Assembly: GCA_020284085.1 (NCBI GenBank)
Contig: JACEVL010000521.1
Location: forward strand, 729,501-793,500
Length of the DNA stretch: 64,000 nt
Direction of reading: 5' to 3'
Origin: Aporrectodea caliginosa
Taxonomy: Eukaryota > Annelida > Clitellata > Crassiclitellata > Lumbricidae
Positions 10,830 to 19,230 of this stretch are shown in pieces (positions within the stretch are counted from its first letter, which is position 1; each line of letters begins with the position of its first letter). The notes beneath the pieces were generated by a model, which saw nothing but the letters and a program-made list of their open reading frames with translations, had not been told where the DNA came from and did not search any database. The position numbers and the translations under genes were made by a program.

Positions 10830-11165
10830 TGCTGACTCCTAACTGTTCTCTATAATTATCGACCGTCTTCTGACTTTCTCCGTGTGACTGTTCCATGGAC
10901 AAGGACAAGGCTCTCTGCGCGCCGTGCCGCTTCTGATGCAGGTCTTTGACTCTGGAAGTCTCTTCGGCAAACGGTCACTCTGAAAAGTCTGTTCTGGACT
11001 TCAGATCTCAACTAAAAACTCATCTTTTCCTTGATTCATTTCTGCCGTAGGCTGCCTTCGTGTAGGCCCTATTATCGGACTTCCTTCTTGGCCTTCAACC
11101 GGATTCTCATTAGCGAATTCTAAGTTAGTTTGAGGATTAAAACAGTGGCGCTATAAAAGTTCTTC
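10830..11165 (+). pseudogene. LINE (CR1/L2-like) 3' end, degenerate
   Basis: A frame reads TLWKSLPQTVT and then SVLDFRSQLKTHLFLDSFLP, the C-terminal WNSLP..FRSQLKTHLF signature of CR1/L2-type RT ORFs, broken by frameshifts. It ends in a GTGGCGCTATAAAAGTTC tail like other retroposons here. Confidence 0.6.
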
Positions 11166-11681
11166 GATTAGATTGACTATTATCACACCAACTAATTCAA
11201 CATAATGTTTAGAATAAATACTCATTTATTTATTATTTCATTTTACAAGACTGAACAACACCAAAATCCTTAGACGAATAATCTCTGTTAGAGCTAACAT
11301 TAAAAAACAAATTATTTAGCGCAATTACAAAAAACAGATCCACCAACAAAGATACACGGTAAGAACTACAACGAAAATTAAATACATTGAACATTTACGG
11401 CCAACATCACAATGTTGTCCAAAGCAACAACGATAAGGATATCGTTCATCAATAACTTCTAGGCTAGGCCTACATCTATTTCTTGTTGATACAGGTGGTG
11501 CCACTCGCCATTAATATTAACACACATCTGGGTTGTAAAAAACGATTAAGATTATCATAAAAGAAGTCAGAATATTTTACAATAATTTTTATGATGGACC
11601 ATTCTGGAATATATGGATATCGTTGAAGATGAAAGAGTATCCTGACAGATGTCAAGGCCTCCTAGAAGATGAAGGGGTATC
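11166..11681. other. Unannotated; includes probable 3' UTR of the C1q gene
   Basis: AT-rich. Near 11580-11690 a short motif (CCTAGAAGATGA and variants) is repeated around the C1q stop codon. Confidence 0.35.
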
Positions 11682-13849
11682 CTAGAAGATGAGAAATCCG
11701 GAGAAGGTGCTGTACATGTATCCGTGAAGGTAGGAGGCTCGGTTGAGTAGCATCAGCCAGACCTGGTCTCCCCTGTCGAGGGTCAAGATGGCGATGTTCG
11801 AAGCCGTCGACCAGTAGGGAATGCTCTCGGCCCACACGGTCGCCACCATGCCACCGTTCTTCAGCACCATCACGGCCGCCTACAGAATACCATCCATTGA
11901 TTGACTGACTTATTGATTTAAGTACTTAATTAATTGATCAATTAAACATTCTAAGTAAGGCATTGTATTGTGTGGCTGAGACATCTGATAGGGTAAGGTA
12001 AGAAAATGTAGGGTAAACTATACACTATGAAATAATAATAATAATAATAATCTTTTCTTTATTAAGCGCCTGACAAACGCACTGCGCTGTACATTTTTAC
12101 ATGTTATGCAATTGAAATCTTAACTACTAACAGAACAGACAGCCTTGCAATACAACGGCGCTAATAGCAGCCTACAAAGCAAATCCGCCCAACGGGGGCT
12201 CGAACTCGGTACCTCTCGGTCTCTGTGCTAGATGTTATCCAATGCGCCACGGCCCCAATAGGCAATAGGCCTAGGGCAAAGACCTATAGAGTGAGGTGAG
12301 GCCAAGCATAGCAAGATAAAGAAATAAGGAGTAACAGGTTTAAGTTAAGTAAAAGCAAATTTAGGTAGCCTAACGTGGAATGAAGTAAGCGAAAAGGTTA
12401 CAGTAAATCATCAGAGGGCGAATCTTCCCGGGGGCGAATCTTCCCGGGGGCGAATCTTCCGGGGGGTGAATTGTCCCTATGCCAGTAAAATAGGGTGAAG
12501 TTAGCCAGCGAAAAGTCGGATGAGTTGGGTGAAGTAAGCCGAAGAATGTAGAGTAGGGTAGGGTGAAGTAGGCCAAAGAAAAGTAGGACGAATGGGTCAA
12601 GTAAGCGGAAGAATGTGCATTGTGCATTGGGTGAAGTAAACCAAAGAAAAGTGGGATAAGGTGAACTGAAGTAAGCTAAAGAAAGACAGGGTCAGGAGGG
12701 GTGAAATAAAGCAAAGAATGGCAGGGTAGGGTGGACCGAAGGAGTAGGTGATGACTACCTTTTGTCTTCCTTGAGCTGAGACGATGACATTGAACTGGTA
12801 GGTTCCGTTGACGGGGGCCGTGAATCTTCCGGTTGACGGTTCGTAGCCAGAACCAACGTTCGTCACGACTCGGTCGAAGACGATGTCAGCGTGGTCTGTG
12901 ATTGGTCCGAGGTTGTCATAGAGACCGACGAAGAACGCCACCTGGTGAGGAGCCTCAGCCGACTTACCTAAGAAACAGTTGGCAGAAGTAAGGGTGAGGG
13001 GCAATGGACGCACACCCCCATGTAAACTTAACGCTATAAGGTGTTTCTTCCTATTCTGAACCAATATGATTTTAATTAAACTAGTCTAATCTAATATAAA
13101 TCTAATTATGACCAAGTAAACCAGATTACCGATAGAAACAGATTATAATAGAATATAGCTAAACACAGATCACAACTGAATAGAATAAGATAAAATAGAA
13201 TTAGTTATAACAAATTAAAATGGAATAGAACCAAAACAGATCACAACGAATAGAAAAAGATAGAAGAAAACATAATATAATAGAATGCAATGGGGTATAA
13301 TCCTATAAAAAAAGAACAAAACAAAAGAGAATCTAGCTGAACATAACAGAATAGACGATACCACAATGTAATAGAACACATGAAAAAATATAACAGAAAG
13401 AACAGAATACAATAGAACAGAATTTGAGTAGAACATGACGGAATAGAATTCAACAGAGCAGATTACATTGCAATGGAAGCTGATAAAACACAAAGACTGC
13501 GCGTTTAGAGAGTCCAAGTCTCACCAGGTAGTCCGGGCATTCCGGGCAATCCGTCATCGCCGCGATCTCCCTTCTCGCCCTGCGGTCCAGGTGGGCCACG
13601 GGGGCCACGGAAGGGCAACTTGATCGGAAGAGTGGAGTTGCCTTCGATCACGCGACAGGTGATTTCCATCTCGCAGATCCCATCCTCTCCCGCTCCAGTC
13701 CTTGACCCTGGGCGCTGACCTCTGCCTCCTCCACCTGCGGCAGATGGAAGCTTCTCCCTGACTGTTCGTGACGACCCAGCTGGAACGATGAACATCATAG
13801 CAGCAGCCAGGACGCAGATGAAGATCTGGTGATAAGCAGCGAAGCGCAT
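11682..13849 (-). CDS. Collagen-C1q domain secreted protein, 3 exons, 243 aa
   Basis: Exons on the minus strand are 13849-13525, 12967-12759 and 11879-11682 (732 nt, in frame throughout; first junction phase 1, second phase 0). The start ATG lies directly after a good acceptor (TTGTCTTCCAG), so a 5' UTR intron is likely. Residues 1-26 form a signal peptide (FICVLAAAMMFIVPAG). Two cysteines (CEMEITC) and an N-glycosylation site (NST) precede a short collagen stretch (GPRGPPGPQGEKGDRGDDG, about nine Gly-X-Y triplets). The globular C1q domain follows: VAFFVGL, IVFDRVVTNVG, GRFTAPVNGTYQF, VSAQGRQK, NGGMVATVWAES, DRGDQVWLML, STFSGFLIF. Such proteins form trimers and act as lectin-like or complement-like pattern receptors or extracellular ligands. 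The closest layout is the C1QTNF/C1q-like group; paralogue assignment is not possible from sequence inspection. Confidence 0.9.
12031..12256 (-). mobile_element. tRNA-derived SINE with (ATT)n tail, in C1q intron 2
   Basis: The minus strand begins GGGGCCGTGGCGCATTGG (A-box region) and carries GAGTTCGAGCCCC (B box). It ends in an ATT-repeat tail at 12031-12050. It is closely similar to 28818-29104, which shares CTTAACTACTAACAGAACAG. Confidence 0.75.
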
Positions 13850-13987
13850 CTGGAAGACAACGCACTTACAGTCGATATTATTTGTATCTGGACACTTACT
13901 ATAATAGCACCTTTCAAGTTTGCCACAAAAGCGCTGTCTGTGCCAATATTATATGGTATTAAATGCCAATAAGACAGAATAATATTG

Positions 13988-14026
13988 TAAGTGTAATTGT
14001 AATTGTAATTGTAATTGTAATTGTAA
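13988..14026. repeat. (TAATTG)n short tandem repeat
   Basis: Six to seven copies of a TAATTG hexamer. Confidence 0.85.
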
Positions 14027-14329
14027 TAACGACTATTTATATAGCGTAGTTGGTAGCAAGCTACTTCTAGTTCTAGTTCTAGTTCGTCTATTATCTAGAA
14101 TAATAATCATTAGGAAGCAAAACAAAGGAAAAACTAGAAGAGTCACCAATTGCGCACCCACGCAAACACGTGGAGCCCAAGCAACGGATCCCCAACCGTA
14201 GTCGACAGATGGCATCATGATAAGAGTCTCTGGACCAATTTGCATCGATAGTGTAGAGCGGTTGAGTTCGCAGCACACGGTACACCTCTCTCTGCCCGGT
14301 GGTTCCGCACTGACAATATTGACATGATT

Positions 14330-14425
14330 TGATCAATGGCGCACAAAATCGAGACGAAATTCAATTCAATTTAAATGAATTGAATTGAATTGAATTTCGT
14401 CTCGGTTTTGTGCGCCATTGATCGA
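14330..14425. repeat. 96-nt near-perfect palindrome (hairpin)
   Basis: The left arm starting GATCAATGGCGCACAAAATC pairs with a right arm ending GGTTTTGTGCGCCATTGATC. The arms continue through GAGACGAAATTCAATT and its complement, with an AT-rich centre. About 41 bp pair with one or two mismatches. It could be a miniature inverted-repeat element or a hairpin RNA source. Confidence 0.8.
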
Positions 14426-14593
14426 TGCGTTGTGCAGTTCGCAAGAGACCAAAGCAAGGCTTCTATGCTACTTATAAGAACTTCGTCTGCCCACCATCTT
14501 CCCGTCACAAGATCCTCTATCAGTCAATCACCTGGTTTTCAATCGGCGCTAAATCAAGTAGCTATCGTAATCATACATTGTTGCCTTTTTGTT

Positions 14594-14763
14594 GGACACG
14601 GTGGCCGATTGATTAGAGCACTCGCCTTGTGACGAGGAGCGTACTGGTTCAAACCAGCCTTCTGACATGGCTACTCTGTAGGGACCTTGAGCAAATCCTT
14701 CATTCACAGTTGCTCAATGCCATCGCTTGGTCGTTAGACAGTGGCGCTCAATAAAGGCACAAT
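14594..14763 (+). mobile_element. tRNA-derived SINE seeding a microsatellite
   Basis: The head GTGGCCGATTGATTAGAGCA has an A box, and CTGGTTCAAACCAG a B box. The body has AGGGACCTTGAGCAAATCC and the end AGTGGCGCTCAATAAAGGC, directly followed by the TAC-triplet run. Confidence 0.7.
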
Positions 14764-14944
14764 ATTACTACTACTACTACTGCTACTGCTACTGCTATTA
14801 CTTACTACTACTACTACTACTACTACTACCACTACCACTACCACTACCACTACCACTACCACTACCACTACCAATACCACCACCACCACCACACCACCAC
14901 CACCACCACCACCACCACCACCACTACCACTACCACTACCACTT

Positions 14945-15007
<63 letters not shown>

Positions 15008-15010
15008 TTA
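14764..15010. repeat. (TAC)n/(CAC)n/(TAA)n microsatellite
   Basis: Triplet runs changing from TAC to CAC, back to TAC and then TAA, at the 3' end of the SINE. Confidence 0.93.
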
Positions 15011-15110
15011 ATAATTCATAAACTCATAAATTCATAAGCCATTCTTAAAGCTAAGCGCAGGAGCACGACCTTATTCATGGGCGTTACGTCAAGACAGTGG
15101 ACAGTGGAAC

Positions 15111-16080
15111 GGGAAGTGTTTAACGGTTGTGTGAGCCAACTTCAGCCACGTACATGTATACATAATGACGAAAATGTTTTACATTATAATCGATATAAGA
15201 GCCTACATCACTGTATTTTCTCTTATATTAATATTTCCGAAAGAGTTAAATCCAGACACCGTGGCAGATTGAAGATCAACGGTAGAATGAGACAGAGTTT
15301 TTATGCCTAGGTTGAAGAAAAAGATAGTCGACGGGAACCAACTCTACTGCAAAGTATCGATGCCAAGAAAATTTCATATTTTTTATATTTTAAATTAAAT
15401 ACTCGGCACTCGTTGTTAAATCGAGAAAACGTTTAGTTAAAAGATGCTTACCGATGTTGTTAATCTGTTTCGATTCGTCAAAGTCATTCGTATAAACGCC
15501 GTTATTGGTTCGAAGTGTTCCATGAATCTCAACTCTAGCACCACCGAGCTGACAGCCACAATCATGGACTCAACGCTAGGAGGCGACATGCGGCGCCCCT
15601 AGCGAATCAATCAATAAGCCTCAATCTCCGCCAATGACGTTCGGCAATCGATAGAAAGTAGGAGGGATTTGTCGTTCTATGGCGGCCTGCTCTCTTTCCT
15701 GGTAAATTTACAACTCATTACCATGAAGCAGGGCGGTTAAAGGCTTGGTTTTTTGGGGGTTTTAAAAAAACCCCAACAAACCGCAAATTTTGGTGTTTTT
15801 TTTACAAATTTTAAATTTATAAATGCCAAAATGGCGTCTCTTCAACTCTCTTGGCAATTGTTGTAGGCCCTATGGTCTTTGTTAACTTCGTTTTATGACA
15901 TTCTACGGTTCTACTGTTCTAGTTAATTTCAACTAGGCCTATATGCATCTGATTAATTTGAACGGTATCATAAGTCATTTTTATGAGTTTTACGATTTGA
16001 TATAGGAAAATCTCGAAAGCAAAAAACAACTAAAAACAAAAACAAAAAACAACTTTTCATTTTGAAATTGTTTGGTTTTG
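15111..16080. other. Unannotated; possible 5' exon of the C1q gene at 15452-15600 (-)
   Basis: On the minus strand a strong donor (ACATCG|GTAAGC) ends a segment at 15452, upstream of the C1q gene whose first coding exon follows a splice acceptor. One frame before the donor reads CGCQLGGARVEIHGTLRTNN but has stops shortly upstream. Another frame starts at an ATG near 15590. A non-coding 5' exon is the simplest reading. Near 15750 there is a short inverted repeat (GGTTTTTTGGGG with CCCCAACAAACC). Confidence 0.25.
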
Positions 16081-16112
16081 CACCTCTGCCAGGAAGGGGC
16101 TCTCGTGGTTTC

Positions 16113-16184
16113 TCTTATCATGTCAGTAGACTCATAGAGGGCCGATAGATAAATGGTAATGGAGTGAAAAGCATAACATCAAGT
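16113..16184 (+). repeat. Direct repeat copy 1 (with 16472-16541), SINE-like
   Basis: TCATGTCAGTAGACTCATAG, then GGGCCGATAGATAAATGG and GGAGTGAAAAGCATAACATC, nearly identical to 16472-16541. It is followed by GGGATCGATTCCCGC (B-box-like) and GACTCAGCCTTCCATTCG, so it is probably part of a SINE. Confidence 0.5.
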
Positions 16185-16471
16185 CTATAGGAAGCGGGAT
16201 CGATTCCCGCTACGCCTTCAGGTTGACTCAGCCTTCCATTCGCCAGATGGCGATGGTAATGAGTAGTAGGACAGATATGCGCCTTGCATGGCTGCCATAC
16301 AGTTAAATTCGACTCCTGTTAAACTTGTTATCGTCTGTTACTACTGCGTCATGTAAATCTTACTGCATACTTGTCAGTTTGAATTAATAAACGAAGATTG
16401 TTGTTACAAATTGAACACATTTTACCTACATCCAAAGTAAATAAATATTGTGGCCCAGAAACAAGATTTGT

Positions 16472-16541
16472 TTATCATGTCAGTAGACTCCTTGAGGGCC
16501 GATAGATAAATGGTAATGGAGTGAAAAGCGTAACATCAAGT
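16472..16541 (+). repeat. Direct repeat copy 2 (with 16113-16184)
   Basis: Same 65-70 bp block as at 16113, differing at a few positions. Confidence 0.6.
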
Positions 16542-16549
16542 AGGAAGCC

Positions 16550-16668
16550 ACTATTTACCACAGTCTAAAACTTAAGTACTTAACCATTCTAACGTAGTCT
16601 CAGTTTAACTATTTACCAGAGTCTAAAACTTAAGTACTTAACCATTCTAACGTAGTCTCAGTTTAACG
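16550..16668. repeat. Two-unit tandem duplication (about 58 bp each)
   Basis: Each unit runs from CTATTTACCA through GTCTAAAACTTAAGTACTTA to GTAGTCTCAGTTTAAC. The units differ by one base. Confidence 0.85.
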
Positions 16669-17057
16669 ATACTGGGTGATAACATTAACATAGAGCATTA
16701 GTGTCGCCTCAGTTCAACTCCGCCACTGTTCGCTTTCTGACAGTGCCAGTCCCAAGCCTGGATAAAGGAAGAGGGCGACGCTAATGGTCTTTGTTACCAC
16801 ACAGCTAGTCGTTAAAAAGGAAATACACACACAAGATTTGTTAAGCCTTCATTGACATGGGTGAAGTAAAGTCGACGCCAGTGTCCCTGATAGCCATAAG
16901 ATGTCGTTAAACAATGAAAATTTAGATTGGATTAATTAATTGGATAAATGGGATCGTTAATTAGAGCTGTAATATGTCAAAAATAATGTCTGTCGACGTC
17001 AGCGGCCTATGTTGCTACCAGATGTCGTGAAGCTCTGGATCCTATCCTATCATTTGC

Positions 17058-17160
17058 TTGGTTAAACAGACTCTGCCGCTGAGGGTCCGTGCTCCGTACC
17101 AAAAAGTACCAGCCCCAAGCCTGGATAAAGGAGGAGGGCGACAATAATGCTCTATGTTAA
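17058..17160 (+). repeat. Dispersed 'CCCAAGCCTGGATAAAGG' repeat
   Basis: The core CCAGCCCCAAGCCTGGATAA with a GGAGGAGGGCGAC end. Related copies lie at 8830, 16750, 29880 and, in altered form, at the 3' end of both LTRs. Confidence 0.55.
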
Positions 17161-17166
17161 TGCTAT

Positions 17167-18348
17167 TGTGCCGAACTATGCTTGGCACTGTTTCGCGCCA
17201 ATAAGTTTCTACTGCGCAATAGATTGGCGCCTTAATTTCTGCTGTCAGTCAACGCTGTAAAAGGCGGCAATTATTGATCGCTGCCGGCTGAGCGCGCGCT
17301 TTCTAGGCGGGAGCCGACGCCTATATAAAGGAGGTCCGCTGGCACGCATCAGTCAGTCTGCAGCTCAGTCGATATTGATCGGTCGTCAGCGTTAGTCGAT
17401 GCCTGCCGGCCTGCAGTTGAGTCGTGCAAGTGAGAAAGCCCGCCACGATTTTGGCGCGAAAGAGTGGCGCGAGCGACAGCGCTCTGTGTGGCTGAGTCTT
17501 AAGTAGTAAGCGCAACGCAAAGGGAGAGAACATCAACCGCTCATCAACCTGGGGTTGTTGGTTCGACGCCTGCTGCAGTGCGACGAAGACGTTCTACATT
17601 GCCAGTGGTTTTGTTGTGATTCTTCACCTTCGTGGTTTGGTGTAAGGTTAGAAACACAGAGTATCGTATTTGTATCTTGTTTTTAATTCAAGCGCTAAAT
17701 AAGTAAAGTTGTTTGTTTATCGCTAATGATGATCCTTGTAAGTGATTAATTATCGGTGATTGTTTTAATGACTGCACAATGATGAACCTTGATTAGTGAC
17801 ATTGCACCGAGCTGCTGGCGCTATATAATTGTTTCTTAGATTTACAGGTTTGATAATTAAATGTAACAATGGAACCTGACTTGTCATCATTTGAAGAACC
17901 TTTTGATACACGGAAGATTTTAGAGGCATTAATAAATAGTCAACAAGAACAGGCCGCCATTTTGAAATCATTAGTAAGTAAGATCCAAGACCTGGAAACC
18001 AGATCACGGTTTCCTGAAAGTGCAGTTGTGGGAAAGAAGGACCCAGATACCCTGCGAGGTATTGGTCTGCCCACAGCAGAAGCCGCGGATACAGCGCCTG
18101 GCCATGGTACCCTGGTAGAAAGTGAAGTAGAATCTATAAATGCTTCTGTAGCGCCATCGCAACAGACGTTGCGTAGAAGCGCTAGACTCAGAGATAAAAC
18201 CCTTAGAGTTTCATTACCTCATACCGGTGAAACTGGCAGCATATTCATTGCTACGCCAGGGGTTCGAACCCGGGATCAGAAGTCTGTTGAGAAGGAGATT
18301 TTCCCACAACTGCCCGACCCAAGCCTGGATAGGAAGGGGGTCGCCACA
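17167..18348 (+). repeat. 5' LTR
   Basis: A 1,182-bp LTR. A TATA box (TATATAAAG) lies at 17322-17330, followed by an initiator-like TCAGTC about 20 nt on. Unusually the LTR contains an ATG at 17869 and 160 codons that continue through the LTR end and primer-binding site into the internal ORF1. Confidence 0.9.
17322..17330 (+). promoter_or_regulatory. TATA box of the LTR promoter
   Basis: TATATAAAG in a GC-rich context, duplicated at 22510-22518 in the 3' LTR. Its position fits a U3 core promoter about 540 nt upstream of the ORF1 ATG. Confidence 0.7.
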
Positions 18349-19230
18349 CCTGGTACCAGAAGTGGGGTAAAATTTGCTGAAACTTCTGAGGTAAAATTTG
18401 AAACTTCTTTGGTTAATTCTGATGATGAATCTGATGCTGAATCAGAAATACAATTTAAAGAACTAATAAGAAGTAAAGAAAATAAATTTGCTGAGATAGG
18501 TAAGAATAAATTTTCTGATGATGATGTTTCTGAACGTGAAAGAGTGAATGAATCTCAACATATTTTGGATTTGGATGAAGATGAATTTGAATGTATGTTG
18601 CGTGATAGTAACTTGACAACTAGAAGGCCGATAGATGAAGATGATGAAACAGATGATGAGTCAATGTCTGAAATATCTGTTCATGGTCCGGATGATGAAT
18701 GGATGAATGATCAATTGTTTGGTCCTACAAATAGTCGGGTTGAAGACCAAATAAAGTTAAATGCACACACTAATACTGAGTATCTAGTTTCAGATAAAGT
18801 TATGCAAACAGATCGAGGGAAAAGATATTGCCTGGTCGACGGTTTGTCTACGCATGAACCGTCTTCGCCTCGCTTAGCTCGATACGCTCGCCTGCCTCTC
18901 ATGTCATCGTCGCATCGCCAAACGACTGACTCTGCGACCCAGACTCTCGTCGAAACTATGCGCCGCCCCTCGACATTCCAGTCCATATCGACGAATTCAG
19001 CTCCGCTAAACACGATGTCAACCTGGCCTCTTTTCACGACGAATTCTACCGCCGTGAAGTCAAGCCAATCAACACGTCGTCCACCGCCAGTGTTCTTCAC
19101 TGCAAGTTCCGGTCATGCTGATGTCGAATCGTTCCGGAAGAAAATGGCTGAAGACAGGCGCAATCATCCGTCGAAACAACCCGACCTGAATTGTCCACAC
19201 TGTCATGCTCCCGCCGCCGCCATTTCCTAG
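17869..19230 (+). CDS. LTR element ORF1 (gag-like N-terminal protein, 453 aa)
   Basis: Starts inside the 5' LTR. Residues 15-45 are helix-forming with Gln/Glu/Leu heptads (ILEALINSQQEQAAILKSLV), suggesting a short coiled coil. Residues about 125-160 are encoded by a segment resembling a SINE (GGTTCGAACCC and CCCAAGCCTGGATAGG). The middle is very acidic (DDESDAESE, DEDDETDDES) and the C-terminal third is Ser/Thr/Arg-rich. The last codons overlap ORF2 by 26 nt in a different frame. There is no enzymatic motif. It is probably the N-terminal part of gag, expressed separately or joined to ORF2 by a +1 shift. Confidence 0.7.
   Translation: MEPDLSSFEEPFDTRKILEALINSQQEQAAILKSLVSKIQDLETRSRFPESAVVGKKDPDTLRGIGLPTAEAADTAPGHGTLVESEVESINASVAPSQQTLRRSARLRDKTLRVSLPHTGETGSIFIATPGVRTRDQKSVEKEIFPQLPDPSLDRKGVATPGTRSGVKFAETSEVKFETSLVNSDDESDAESEIQFKELIRSKENKFAEIGKNKFSDDDVSERERVNESQHILDLDEDEFECMLRDSNLTTRRPIDEDDETDDESMSEISVHGPDDEWMNDQLFGPTNSRVEDQIKLNAHTNTEYLVSDKVMQTDRGKRYCLVDGLSTHEPSSPRLARYARLPLMSSSHRQTTDSATQTLVETMRRPSTFQSISTNSAPLNTMSTWPLFTTNSTAVKSSQSTRRPPPVFFTASSGHADVESFRKKMAEDRRNHPSKQPDLNCPHCHAPAAAIS
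18351..18367 (+). other. Primer-binding site
   Basis: TGGTACCAGAAGTGGGG, 2 nt after the 5' LTR. It begins TGG, complementary to a tRNA CCA end. The priming tRNA is not identified here. Confidence 0.65.
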
